From Nemophila menziesii (Eukaryota > Streptophyta > Magnoliopsida > Boraginales > Hydrophyllaceae): a DNA stretch of 64,000 nucleotides. The position numbers and the translations under genes are program-made. Where the stretch lies: contig JARWIR010000005.1 in NCBI GenBank assembly GCA_029959085.1, forward strand, positions 4,094,501 to 4,158,500, read 5' to 3'. Below, piece after piece: positions 24,212 to 38,318 of this stretch; position 1 is the first letter of the stretch; every line of letters begins with the position of its first letter. The notes below the pieces were generated by a model. It ran no database searches. It was given only the letters and a program-made list of their open reading frames with translations, and was not told where the DNA came from.

Positions 24212-26082
24212 CTATTTGTCGATGTTATCTGCCTGAAGAAGACCATCCCGGATTTGACTAGCGATATCACTCACAGAACCCGGTCCATGCGGGATAAAAA
24301 CGGCAGAAGATTTTGACGACGCACCAATATCCTTCATAGTATCAAAGTACTGAGTCACAAGAATCATGTCCATAACATCTTTACACGAAGCTCCTCGGAC
24401 ATTCTCGGAAAAGGCTAGTACACTGTCTCGCATCCCATCCACTATGGCTTGGCGCTGTCTAGCAATACCAAGTCCCGCCAAGTATTTAGCCTCGGCTTCT
24501 CCTTCGGCTCTCTTGATCTGCAATATCTTTTCAGCTTCAGCTTTCTCTTTTGTCGCGAGTCTCATTCTAGAGGCTGGTTCAATAACAAACATATTGTATA
24601 CAAAGCATTAGGGGTAAAATTTAGTATTTATTTAAAAAATCAGGGGTGACAAACAATAATGTTTGGCTTTTTAATGGTACGGAAAACTTACCGGCGTTAA
24701 TTTCATTCATCGATTTCTTCACATGAGCGTCTGGTTCTATGTCGATGATAAGGGTTTGAACTATTTCGAACCCGTAAGCTGACATAGCCTGTATATAGGC
24801 AAAACTATTCATTAATAGGAGGATACAAGGTGGGACAGAGCCATGAACGGATTTTTATTGGGGAAATGGGACCCAATTTTTTTTGGTTAATAGGCCCTAA
24901 ATATGCAAAAAAAAATGCACTTTAGGTCCCTATATTATGCAAAAATGCACGGTAAGTTTCTATAAGCAAACAAATCCAGGGTAAGTCCATCAATAAAGCA
25001 TAAATTGCACTCTAGGTCCCTATACTATGCAGAATAACAATTTACGTCTCTATATTATACAAAAAATGCACAATAAGTCCCTATATTATGCAAAATTATG
25101 TTACAAGACCTTGTATTAGTGAAAGATTGCACTTTTGGTCCCTATATTATTATTGTTTTGACTTAATTGCACTTTTTATGAAAGAAATCAATGGTAAGTC
25201 CATATATTGAGCTAAAGTTGCACTATAGCTCCCTATACTATGCAAATATAGCAACTTAGGTCCCTATATTACGCAAAAACTGCACAACAGTCCCTATGCT
25301 ATGCAAATAGTGCACTTAAGGTCCCTATATAATTTTTTATTTAATAGCACTATGGGTGCTATATTATGCAAAATAACCAATATTAAATCATAAAAACAAC
25401 TGCAAGCAAAAGTAAAATAAAAATTTAACGCCTAAAAAGATAAATTTAAAAATTGGATCAAAGTGAAGATTGTGAAAATATGTAGGGCCTTAAGCAAGAT
25501 GACATATTACCTTTGAAAGTTCATCCTCCACCGCTTTAGCGATATCATTCTTTTGTTCAAAGATAACGTCCAACTCCATTTTAGGCACGCTTGCTCTAAT
25601 TACTGAAACAATATATTATTATTATTTTAATCGACACTAGCTATCTGACAAAATGCAAATACTTATGAAATGTGCATAATTTCCATTTATACCATCAAAA
25701 ACATAAGATTGAATTTGCTCCTTGGGGTTGGATAGCTTATAGAAGGCATCATTGGCCTTTTCAGCTAAAACACGGTATTGGATAGATGCCACAACAGTCA
25801 CAAACACATTATCCTGAGAAAAGATTGTAGGTCCTTATATTAACAAAAATTGCACTATATATCCCTCTAATTATATAAATGCGTTATAGAAACCTTGGAT
25901 TTAGTCTCGCATTGAACATTGAGCTGCTGCACACGTAGTGAAAGTGCACCTGCCCTCTTGTAACCGAAACACCACGGAACACAGTGACATCCTGGCTGTA
26001 GCACATCAATAAAGCTCCCGAAATGTTCTTTCATAGCTACAGTGGATTGATCCACTTTAATGCAACCGAGATATTGACCCAT
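24212..26082 (-). CDS. HIR: Hypersensitive-induced reaction protein (SPFH/band 7), copy 3
   Basis: Exons 26082-25894, 25813-25693, 25602-25511, 24788-24692 and 24573-24212 join in frame to 286 aa. Compared with copies 1 and 2 the first 310 coding bases are split by one more intron (25814-25893). The start is [12 protein letters not shown]: Gly2 is kept for myristoylation, with a single Cys7 for palmitoylation. The SPFH domain and the [21 protein letters not shown] helix are intact, and the end is LLQADNIDK. This is an older paralogue with clear sequence divergence. Its introns carry many copies of the dispersed unit, notably the long one between exons 3 and 4. Confidence 0.93.
24840..25390 (-). 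repeat. Degenerate tandem array of the dispersed unit inside a HIR intron
   Basis: More than ten imperfect units (GCACTTTAGGTCCCTATATTATGCAAAA type, about 30 bp) fill most of the intron between exons 3 and 4 of HIR copy 3. Bases near 24835-24855 (AGAGCCATGAACGGATTTT) resemble the GCGGAGCCAGGATTT end motif seen elsewhere. Confidence 0.8.
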
Positions 26083-26615
26083 AACTCAGGATCTACTACC
26101 CAAGATATAAGATTTAAATTTGAGCCCTTTATATCAGCTAGATTATATACCAGGATATATTTGCTGATTTCTGGAATAACAAGAGAGTAAATTTGTTAGT
26201 TTTGAAAATACTGACAAAATGTTCAATTAGTCTTGATTTCTAAGCCATTAAACACACTTAATAATCTATCTATGATTGAAAGACACTTACGGTACCCAAT
26301 TATGATATGAAATACAGACAATCATATCTGTGATTCTATATATAGGGAGAGTTTGCATGCAAAAGACCAAAACCTGATTTACCCAAAAAGAAAAATACCA
26401 AAAACTGATGACAATGCTGTTCTAGTTTTCGGGAATCGGTTTTCTTTGGTATGCTATTTTGATGACTCGTTCTTGTTCTAGTTATTGATGTAATTTGAGT
26501 ATATTTATGAAAGAATGAAACTTATAGGATATGATAATTGGATGATTTTACGTTCGTCGTCAGTTCAATACTCATTATCTTAGTAAAGTTTATCTAATGA
26601 TATATCTTTTTAGAC
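26083..26615. other. Upstream region of HIR copy 3
   Basis: AT-rich. It probably contains the promoter and 5' UTR of HIR copy 3, but no box stands out. Confidence 0.45.
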
Positions 26616-27235
26616 TATTAACCGAGCCGAGCCACCGAGTATCGAATGGTAAATGTGCATTTGTTATTTTAAATTTAAACGAACTAAGCTCGAACACGAG
26701 CCAATCTTTGAAATCGTGTCCAACCTCGGTTCACTCGAACATAACTACGTCGAGCTTGAAACTCGTTTAAAGTGTTTCGAGCTTGAAAACTTGTTTTCAA
26801 TTTTCCGACCTCGTTTGGATTAACAATTAGATATTTTGATATAAACTTTTTCAATAAGAATGCAATTAATTATCTTAACCTACCATCAAATACAATTAAT
26901 AACCAACTCCATCTTTGGATTGATAGATTCTTATTGATTTTTATTGATTTTTATTTAGTTGGGGTAGGTGAAGATGAAGAGTGATGGGTAAATATTGAAA
27001 TAAGATAGATAATTAGTTTTAAATTTTTGAATTATCAAATATTGTCAAAAAAATATTATAAGGTATTTATGATTAAATTATATTTTTTTACAATGAGAAA
27101 GATCACAAACAAATTCGGTTTGACTCGTTTAACAAACAACTTATTTTATAAGTTCGAACTCAATTTGTTTATCTTAACAACGATCTCAAACGATTTTTTT
27201 TGGAGTCGAGCCCGAACGGTAAACGGACAACTTGA
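26616..27235. mobile_element. Degenerate element rich in CGAGC/CTCG motifs
   Basis: Many short CGAGC, CTCGAAC and ACTCGTTTA motifs occur at both ends of the segment (26620-26830 and 27100-27230), with AT-rich unrelated DNA between. Such motif-rich ends are common in plant hAT-type non-autonomous elements. No target duplication could be read, so this is a weak call. Confidence 0.35.
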
Positions 27236-27722
27236 GTCATATTATACAAACTTAATATATCATGTTAATCTTACTTTGTCTTGGTATTTGTGATGAAGTT
27301 TGAAACAATAATTTTGTTTATTATTATCCAGTCATAGTTGAGTTGTTTGATGCGTGTTTAACATGTTTACATAATATAGGTGAGCACTACACAAGCTTAG
27401 AGTTATAGAATCTAAACGATCAAATATCATAATCTATTGAAAATATTCAAGACACAATCACAAAAGCAAAGAGTATGCAAGAGAGCAAAATTAAGTTGTC
27501 AAGGTCAATACTCAAGGAAGATAAACTAACAAGGTAAGGAAGAATAAGATTCAAGAAAGTTAAAAAAACGAGTTTGAAGATGTCAAAAATGTTATAACTG
27601 ATCGAAATCATGTAAATTGCTAAAATAGTTTAAATCAGTAACCCCACACATATTTATATCCGGAAATCCAATTTAGATCAGATATTCGATTTATGCAAAA
27701 AACTGGAAGCCATATTTTATCC
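27236..27722. other. AT-rich intergenic DNA, nothing recognised
   Basis: No ORF, repeat border or motif was found. Confidence 0.5.
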
Positions 27723-28130
27723 AAAACGACAATGTTCCAATGCCACATCATTTAATAGTTGTTACTCAGCGTTGGCCACGTGGAAAATATCAGCGGGAGA
27801 TTAAACTGGGCACTCTCTACTTTCCAAGCCGGAATTCCGATCTCCTCAATTACGTGATCAAATTGTTATGACCGTTGAAATTCTACCACTATATATATGG
27901 ACCATATTTTCACCATAGAATACACCTCTTGCGAATCTAACAAATACACTATTAATTACAATATCAAGACGACAACGTTCCAACATCACACCATTAATAG
28001 TTGTTACTTAGCATTAGCCACGTGGAATATACCTGTTGGGATTAAACCACCGGGTAACCGATACTTGCCGGAAACCCAATATTCTTAATTATGTGATCAA
28101 ATTGTTAGGATTGATGAGACTCCTATCACT
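27723..28130. repeat. Two direct copies of a 170-bp sequence, offset about 245 bp
   Basis: Both copies run from a GACAA(T/C)GTTCCAA start through TAATAGTTGTTACT(C/T)AGC, GCCACGTGGAA and ATCAAATTGTTA to a CTA(C/T)CACT end. Copy 1 is at 27723-27893 and copy 2 at 27968-28130. Each contains a CACGTG G-box core inside GCCACGTGG. The origin is unknown. Confidence 0.7.
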
Positions 28131-28554
28131 TTACATATACATGTCTTGATTGATTTTATTAGTCACGTTGTATGAATTCATAAGTAATAGTTTCAATTTA
28201 ATGAATCAATTTAGTATTATAAATTAAGATAACCGTGATTAAATGATATATTTATATTTAATTGATATAAGGGTGAATTATCTATAGGGTCCTAGGAGCA
28301 CTATTTTTTCTCTATAGAGTAGTGTCTTGAAAGTTGTTATTCGTAGGGACCTCATTTTGACAATAGTCTTTCCTACCCTTACTAACACTAAAAGACAAAA
28401 AGGTGTGATGTCACTGTTTCTCTCTCCTCTGCCACTACCCACCTACCACCAATCTCCGACCTCCGGCCACCGACCACCGACCACCACCACCACCTCCGAC
28501 CACCGATCTACGACCACGGACCTCCGGCCACCAGTCACCGGTCACCGGAAAAAA

Positions 28555-28765
28555 CATAGAGTACTCTGAGAAAAAACATAGAGTACTCTGAGAAAAACAT
28601 AGAGTACTCTATATATTTTAATGAATATTCTAAAAATCCGACCACCGACCTCCGGCTGCCAGAAAAATACAGAGTACTGTATAAAAATGTAGAGTACTCT
28701 AAGAAAAACTCGGAGTACTCTGAGAAATTCTCGGAGTACTCTCAGAAATTCTATGAGTACTCTTA
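28555..28765. repeat. Short repeats AGAGTACTCTGAGAAA
   Basis: About eight copies of (A/C/G)GAGTACTCT with variable spacers occur. AGAGTACTCT is palindromic. The cluster lies inside the Mutator-like element. Confidence 0.7.
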
Positions 28766-29144
28766 AAATTTATGGGTCCTATTAAAACACACAAAAACAC
28801 ACAATAGTATAATTGGAAAATATCAAGTATTATTTAAAAAAAGCATAATTACAGATTTAATTACAATGTAAAAAAAAAATAATAATAACTGGTTTGACCA
28901 GATCTAGATCTGGTCAACTGTTTACAAAGAAAAAAAAAAAAAAAAGCTAGATCGGCTTCTTCTTCTTCTCGCGTGAAGCAGCCATGGAGGTCTTCAGCTT
29001 CAGCCTCGAACAGGGTCTTCAGCCATGGAATCAGCACCTCACGAGCTCGACATCTCCGGCGCTGGTGTGGTTCACGTCGACGCGTCACCCAATCTCCGGT
29101 TCACGTCGATCCTCGCTGCAGCAAAAAGATGGAGATCTTCTTCG

Positions 29145-29510
29145 TTCCAGCACCGTCGGGTTTCCAGCGAAACCCTAGCTCGCCGGAATCTGCTACTGTT
29201 CTGGCGAGCTCGTGACAGGACGAGCTTGTTTCCAGCACCGTCGGGTTTCCAGCGAAACCCTAGCTCGCCGGAGTGTGCAGCTTCTTCAGTGACGGGGATG
29301 GTGGCGAAGGAAGCAAGAGAAGGGAGATGGAGGTGCTTCTGTTCTCATGCCGGCGGTGGTTGATGGAGGTGGTGGTGGCGGTTTGGGAGAGGGGGAGGAG
29401 AGAGAAGGAAGCAAGAGAAGGGAGATGGAGGTGCTTCTGTTCTCATGCCGGCGGTGGTTGATGGAGGTGGTGGTGGCGGTTTGGGAGAGGGGGAGGAGAG
29501 AGATAGTGGA
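29145..29510. repeat. Two pairs of direct duplications inside the Mutator-like element
   Basis: A block of about 50 bp (CCAGCACCGTCGGGTTTCC...) occurs near 29148 and 29231. A block of about 97 bp (GGAAGCAAGAGAAGGGAGAT...) occurs at 29308 and 29409 with almost no change, so the latter duplication is recent. Overlapping frames here encode Arg/Ser/Gly-rich low-complexity peptides and are not called as genes. Confidence 0.85.
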
Positions 29511-29858
29511 GGAGGGGAGGTGAGAGACTAATGAGCTGAAATTATAATTGTGGGGTTCTAATTTAGTATATATAGGGGGGGGGGGGGGAACAAAAGAGGG
29601 TAGAAACGTAATAGGGGTTTGGGGGTTTATGTGTTAAAAAGTTTAAAAGGTCTTTAGTAAGAAGAGGCTCTAGGTGGGGGTGCTAACTCGAAGAGGGGCG
29701 TGTCTTCAAGACCCTAGGTGTAATTATCTCTTGATATAATAACAGTCCACTAATATTAGCCTAATAATATTAAAATATTAATCATCATTACTCAATGTAT
29801 AATTGTAATATCAACAAATGAGCTGACAAAAATCATTAGACCAAACATCCGAATATGA

Positions 29859-30818
29859 AGCAAACTTAGGGGTGAAAATCGGATCTGAAATTTCCGATTT
29901 CCGACTTTTCCGATTCGAAAATTCCGATTTCGGAACAACTTTTTACGGTTCCGAAATTCCGAAAGTCCGATTTCCGATTTTTTTCCGAAAAAATAGGATC
30001 GGAATTGGAACTACATATAAATTTCCGAAATTTCCGGGTTTTCCGATCCGATTTTATTTTCGAAATATATTTCCGACTTTTATTTCTAATTTTTATTTTC
30101 GAATTGTATTTTCGATTTCACATTTCCTATATAAAATAAATAATAAATATTAATATAAGAAAAAAATATACAATCAGAAATATTGAAATTTTTTATAACA
30201 AAAGAAGAAAAGAAAATCTAAACGTTGAAAAAGTGAAACACAATGATACATTTTTTTTATATAAGAAAAATAAAGAAAAACAATAGAACTGATAAAACCT
30301 AAAGGATAAGGCTATTCCATTTCTTCACATTTTACATTACCTGCCCACGAAGCCTAATATCTGTTTTTTATGTAATTTAAAAAATAATTCACAAGTCATT
30401 GTTTTTTAACCTTTTGTTACTTATGTTACTTCTATTACTGTTTTTTTACTTTTTGTTACTTATGCATTTATGTAATTGTTCATGAAGTTTATAATTTAAG
30501 CTTTTTAGCTACTGTTAAATGAAAAGTTTTATAAGTTTTGTTTTTAACTATCTTCGTGTAAGTGATAAACTGTTGCACCGATTTTCAACCCTTAGTCCTG
30601 CAATTTCCGAAACAAAAGTTCCGAAATTTTGAACCCGAAATTCCGAAATTTCTGAATTTCCGGCAAATTCCGAAATTCCGAATTCGGAATTATTTTTCCC
30701 AGTTCCGAAAAATTGGATAGGAATTGGAACAGAAAAAATCTATTCCGAAAAAATTAGGAATTTTTCCGAAAGACCCCTTTTCCGATCCGTTCTTTTCGAT
30801 TTCCACCCTAAGCAAACT
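29859..30818. mobile_element. Non-autonomous hAT-like element, 944 bp, 8-bp target duplication
   Basis: AGCAAACT occurs at 29859-29866 and 30811-30818. The element starts TAGGGGTGAAAATCGGATC, and the complement of its end starts TAGGGTGGAAATCGAAAAG. Both subterminal regions are packed with TTCCGA/TCGGAA motifs (more than 20), a typical dense subterminal repeat for transposase binding in hAT elements. Frames in the ends are built from that motif and are not genes. It inserted about 180 bp upstream of the RCL1 promoter motifs. Confidence 0.85.
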
Positions 30819-30994
30819 AGAAACCGAATCATTCTGGAAAAAAATAAATATATGTAAAACCAAAATGCGAAACGTGCAATTTGATTTTAAATTATAAAAA
30901 CCCGAACCATATGGTTTAGTTATAGTTTTAGCCAAAAAAACGAAATAAACCGAACTATAGTAAAAAAAAGGTTTAGAGATTAATAGTTCACCGT

Positions 30995-31057
30995 TGGGCT
31001 CTTTTTTATAATTATAAGGGTTTTATTTCTCCTACAACCCAAACCCTATAAACCCTC
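30995..31057 (+). promoter_or_regulatory. Site-II motif and two telo-boxes before RCL1
   Basis: TGGGCT lies at 30995-31000. AAACCCTA lies at 31041-31048 and a second AAACCCT at 31051-31057, about 50-60 bp before the start codon. Telo-box plus TGGGC(C/T) site II is the known module of plant ribosomal-protein and ribosome-biogenesis promoters, which fits the gene's role. Confidence 0.65.
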
Positions 31058-31104
31058 TACCCTTTCCTTCTTCTCCAGTTCGTGACCTAAACCGAAGTAC
31101 AACA

Positions 31105-32425
31105 ATGGGGAAAATCTCACCGTACATGAAACTAAAAGGCAGCCAAAACTTCCGACTCCGTCTACTTCTATCAACCCTCTCATCAACACCTATTATCATT
31201 GAAGATATACGCGCCGACGCCACTTTAGCCGGTCTCCGCTCTCACGAAATTTCCTTCCTCCACCTCCTCGAAAAAATCTGCGATGACTGTAATGTTGAAA
31301 TTAACGAAACCGGTACTAAGGTGAAGTATAAGCCTGGAATTGTAATGGGTGGTAAACATTTAACTCATGATTGTGGCCTTAGCCGCTCAATTGGCTATTT
31401 CCTCGAGCCTTTACTAGTCATTGCTTTATTCGGCAAAAAACCACTCCTAATTCATCTGCTAGGTACTATTTGACTATCAATTTTCTCTAGTTTCTTATTA
31501 ATATTGTTAATTTCACTAGGTATCACAAATGATCCAAAGGACCCATCAGTTGATACCTTTAGATCAACTACACTACCCTTATTAAAACGCTTTGGAATTC
31601 TTTCAAAAGAATTAGATCTTAAGATCGAAAAACGAGGAGTTGCTCCTAATGGTGGTGGAGAAGTAATTTTATCAGTTCCCGTTGTTCAAGAAAGCTTAAA
31701 AGTAAGCATATCTTTTTATACCTTTCTACAAATCCTCCATTTATTTTAAACATTTTTCTTTATAGGCTATAACTTGGATTGATGAGGGAATGGTAAAGAG
31801 AATTAGAGGTGTTTCCTTTTCAACTAGAGTGTCTTCTCAGTTCGAGAATACAATGATTCATGCTGCTCGTGGAATATTCAATCGTTTACTTCCCGATGTT
31901 CATATATTTACTGACCATAAAGCTGGCCCACTTGCTGGAAAGTATGTTTAATTTTAATTTAATTTAATTTAATTCAATTTAACCGGAGACTTGTATTATA
32001 GGTCACCTGGATATGGTATTTCTCTATATGCAGAAACTACAACAGATTGTGTTATTTCAGTTGATACTTCGATTTCTTATGCAAGAGGAAATGAAGGTGA
32101 AGTTGAAGATGAAGATAATATAGAATTAATGCCACCTGAAGAGGTTGGTGAAAAAATGGCGTGTCTTTTACTTGATGAAATTGAAAAAGGTGGAGTTATT
32201 GATTCGACTCATCAGGGCTTATTGTTTGTTTTATGTGCACTTTGTCCACAAGATGTTTCGAAAATTCGTGTTGGAAAACTTTCGGCTTATGGAATTGAGT
32301 GTTTGAGACATATTAGAGACTTTTTGGGGGTTAAATTTGTGATAAAGCCAGATCCATCTACAGGGACAGTTATGCTTAAATGTGTTGGATGTGGATTGAA
32401 GAATTTATCGCGTAAGATATCTTGA
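31105..32425 (+). CDS. RCL1: RNA 3'-terminal phosphate cyclase-like protein, 18S rRNA maturation factor
   Basis: Exons 31105-31462, 31520-31701, 31766-31941 and 32002-32425 join in frame to 379 aa, the normal size for eukaryotic RCL1. The N-terminus has the RTC/RCL fold start (LKGSQNFRLRLLLSTLS) and the segment KRGVAPNGGGEVI, equivalent to the family's KRGxxPxGGGEV. The C-terminal part has HQGLLFVLCALCPQDVSKIR, characteristic of the RCL1 branch; true cyclases carry a catalytic His in a different HxxDQ-type context there. RCL1 is nucleolar, binds the GTPase BMS1 and is needed for early pre-rRNA cleavage of the 40S pathway. Its promoter carries ribosome-biogenesis motifs. Confidence 0.93.
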
Positions 32426-33660
32426 AAAGTAAATGGTATCAATTTTGGCCTAAGAGATTATTTATTTAATTGCTTTGAGTTTTGGACATCTTCTCCTATG
32501 TTGTAATTTGCTTGTGCTCTTAAATTTGAGTAAACAAAAGACTCTTTACTTTGAAATTATTACTTTTCGTTTTGTTCTTTATTTTGTTTTGTAATGGTGA
32601 TGAATGAAAAGATGAACTAAGAAAGATAAATGATGAGTATTTACTAATCTAAGAACATTATTTATAGTCTAATGAAACTTTGACAAAGAGCTTCTACTTG
32701 AAGTAAATTGAGGGACGTGTACATATAACAAAATTTGGAGTCTTTATAGCGCAAATGAGTAATATTTATGTGTTATAACTCACAAGGACGAGTTATAAAG
32801 AGCACACGAGAATGTTTTAGTGAGGATGAGTTATAAAGGACACCCAAGAATGTTCTATGATCCCCAAGTGATAAGTGTTATGATATGCGTTCAACTATAT
32901 CTGTTAGATTTCTATTACTCGCATTATTTTTGTATCTATAGTGACTTCTAGTAAAAAGAATAAAAATGTGATTACTCTATGGATTCAATTGTTCAAAAAT
33001 AACAACTTTTTTTCACAAATTTTCACCTAACTAACTCTTAATTATCCTAAAACTAATATTCTTTTGACATACAAATGAAACCAAACCGTTAAGAAAAAAT
33101 CTTACTCTTAAACCCTTGTTTGGATGTTCAATGCAAGTAAAGGATAGTTTATTTGGACATTAATGGCGTTGCACCACCCAACTAACCAGTACGTTATCTA
33201 TATCGATGCTGATTTATCGCCTCAGGAACAACTTGATCTGGAAATATTTGTTAAAGTCAAATTTTGAGTAGATTTAAGAATGTTAGGATGATTAGTAAGG
33301 CTAATTTGGTGGCTTATCGTGGGCCTGGTGACGAATACTCTTCACGCGACAATGATATTACGAAAGGAAGATGAGGAATGGGTGGAGAATTAAAATTTGA
33401 ATTCAAGAGAGGAAAGAGTGAGAAGAGAATAGTGAAACATGTGAAAATTTAATTATGTTTTTTAAAATTTATGAAATAAGTTTAATTTATTTTAATTTTT
33501 TTTGTTATTTTTTTTTTAGCACCCGGTTCAAGCAATACTTTGTACACCATATATTTAAGAAGAGAAAATGACCAAAATAAAATAACAGTATCCCACAAGA
33601 GCTTCAAAGAACTGAGTCGAATCGATCAAAGCCAGAACCTCCAAAATCAGCCATAAATTC
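32426..33660. other. Intergenic DNA between RCL1 and the NDUFAF7-type gene
   Basis: Contains the RCL1 3' UTR and the upstream region of the next gene. No ORF or bounded element was seen. Confidence 0.5.
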
Positions 33661-33665
33661 CAAAG

Positions 33666-33809
33666 GTACAAAATTCAAACATTTATCTATCATTTTTTTT
33701 TCAATTAATTAAAATTTCGTTTCTCAAAACACACAATTTTATATAAGAAAAAGCTTATGAATTTGCTTCAAATGAACATTCGAATTGATTACAAAAAATT
33801 GACTTTCAG
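33666..33809 (+). other. Likely 5'-UTR intron of the NDUFAF7-type gene
   Basis: AAAG|GTACAA at 33666 and TTTCAG|AT ending at 33809 form a plausible intron that leaves a short leader before ATG 33822. Confidence 0.45.
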
Positions 33810-33821
33810 ATTTATTGAAAA

Positions 33822-36672
<2,851 letters not shown>

Positions 36673-37431
36673 GTTTAGGGATGGCCCCCTTTTTTTTTTT
36701 TTTTTAAATGGAGTTAATTGTATTACAAGTTCCTATGTCATACAATTTTTCTGAAATAATTTTAGGTATAGGTCTCTATATTATGTACTGTATTTTAATT
36801 AAAGATGCCTTACAAATGATATTGTATAACTGCTATATTTTGGCAAAGATAAATACAGAGTTATATGTTTATGGGTCACTAATAAAACAGATGAAATGTG
36901 AAACTTTTAATTAAAAATCACAATGCTTTTAGATAAACACACTCCATGGATTCTCATCAGGAATATTTATATGATACTTTACATAAACGAAAAATTTGAG
37001 GTACCAATGTGAAAAACAAAAAAGATGAAAGCTTTCATGAACCAAAGAAGGGTGATAAAATACAATTACTCTTTTATTAATAAATTCCAACTTAATGATA
37101 AGGCAAAAACTGACAGAATAACAATAAAGAGTTGTTTTTAAATTGGTTCAATAATTAGATGGTTACTTCGAACAATTTTAATTTCTAGCAATATTAAGTT
37201 TTTGTCTAGAATGTTCATAGTTTAATGCTTGGGGATTGGACCTAAAATATAATTAATCGAAAACTTATATGAACAAAGTTGCTAACAAGAATATCTAGGA
37301 CACAACTATCAACATATTTTTATGTTGCATATCTTTTTTAACCAACCTAAACGCTTCTCCGCTTTTAACCACACAAAGAATTTTCTGTAGTGAGAGTCTT
37401 TGAATAAATTTTCAGCATCACGACGGAGATT
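36673..37431. other. 3' flank of the NDUFAF7-type gene, no gene
   Basis: The dispersed unit appears again at 36709-36790. The remainder is AT-rich with no feature. Confidence 0.5.
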
Positions 37432-37776
37432 CTAATTAACTCCTTTCATTCCCTTCAATATCACAAGACAACGAGCAGTCGATGATTCCTCTTTACAAGG
37501 CAATTTAGTTGCAGCAACTTCAGTTCCAGCACTAAAATCACTAAAAAGAATATCTGCTTCTGAAAAATTAAATCCCTCCTTATGTCTCTTATTGGAACTT
37601 GAATTTGCTTGATCTGCAATAGGGCGTTTTTTGCATCTTCTAGTATAAACCTTCATCTGGGTTCTCAGGTTCTTTTGTAGGCTAGAAAACTTGACAGCTC
37701 CACCAAATTCAGAAACATCCGAGTTTAGAATCTTACCAGAGCATGAAACGTGGTCATCACTTGATTTGCAATTCAT
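37432..37776 (-). CDS. Hypothetical 114-aa ORF, possibly a gene fragment
   Basis: ATG 37776 to stop 37432. Composition is ordinary for a soluble protein: Ser- and Lys-rich with a basic patch RRCKKRP and SSSNKRHKEG that could act as a nuclear signal, then an acidic stretch. I recognise no domain. It is not low-complexity and does not overlap a better gene, so it may be an exon of a larger gene or a relic. No splice partners were evident. Confidence 0.3.
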   Translation of the reverse strand: MNCKSSDDHVSCSGKILNSDVSEFGGAVKFSSLQKNLRTQMKVYTRRCKKRPIADQANSSSNKRHKEGFNFSEADILFSDFSAGTEVAATKLPCKEESSTARCLVILKGMKGVN

Positions 37777-38169
37777 ACTTGTTGTTCCCCTTTATGTTTG
37801 GCCTATGTAAGCTTTAGTTATAATATAAAGTGTGAATAACTAGAACTTATTCGACATAATAACTAAACCCCATATTAATAAGATATGTATGAAAAACAAA
37901 CTTGGAAATTAAGTTTCTATATATAAGGAAAGAATTTAAGAAAGATTTAGTTTTATATAAAAAAGAAATAACTTGGAGATCAATACAAGATAAATGTCCT
38001 ACAAATTTAAAATTAATCTTTTTTCTCCAATGTTCGATTTTTTCTATATATTCAGCACTTGAAATAATGGAACTTATTCGTCAAAATTGTTTATCAAGAA
38101 TGCTGAAGAATTATTATATATAATCTATTTTTATTTTAGTGAATTATTTTTAAAGACCGTTTAAAAAAA
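37777..38169. other. AT-rich region without a gene
   Basis: A 73-codon Lys/Ile/Leu-rich frame (37902-38123) lacks any motif and is not supported. Confidence 0.4.
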
Positions 38170-38318
38170 GTTGGCGTATATAAAGAGAGTAGAAGATACT
38201 CGTCAAGGCAGATAATCTTATTATTCCTTGTGATTTACTTATTCTTGACTACGACGCGGATAGGAATGCCAATCATTTTGAGGCGGCCATTCCCAACCCC
38301 GGGGGCGTACATTGATTC

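Larger units (their letters stand above)
28262..29739. mobile_element. Non-autonomous Mutator-like element, possible Pack-MULE, 9-bp target duplication
   Basis: TTGATATAA is present at 28262-28270 and 29731-29739. The element starts GGGTGAATTATCTATAGGGT and its complement starts GAGATAATTACACCTAGGGT, giving inverted ends of about 25 bp. There is no transposase. The interior is much more GC-rich than the window: an ACCACCGACC-type low-complexity patch, an AGTACTCTGAGAAA repeat (28555-28765), and a coding-like patch with two internal direct duplications. A 14-base G run lies at 29575-29588. GC-rich gene-like filler between Mutator ends is the Pack-MULE pattern; the donor gene is not recognised. 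Confidence 0.75.

Noticed and set aside
28973..29461. Overlapping ORFs in three frames
   Set aside because: They arise from GC-rich duplicated cargo in a Mutator-like element; low-complexity, with no recognised domain.
29872..30153. 93-codon ORF rich in Phe, Arg and Ile
   Set aside because: It is built from the TTCCGA subterminal repeats of the hAT-like element.
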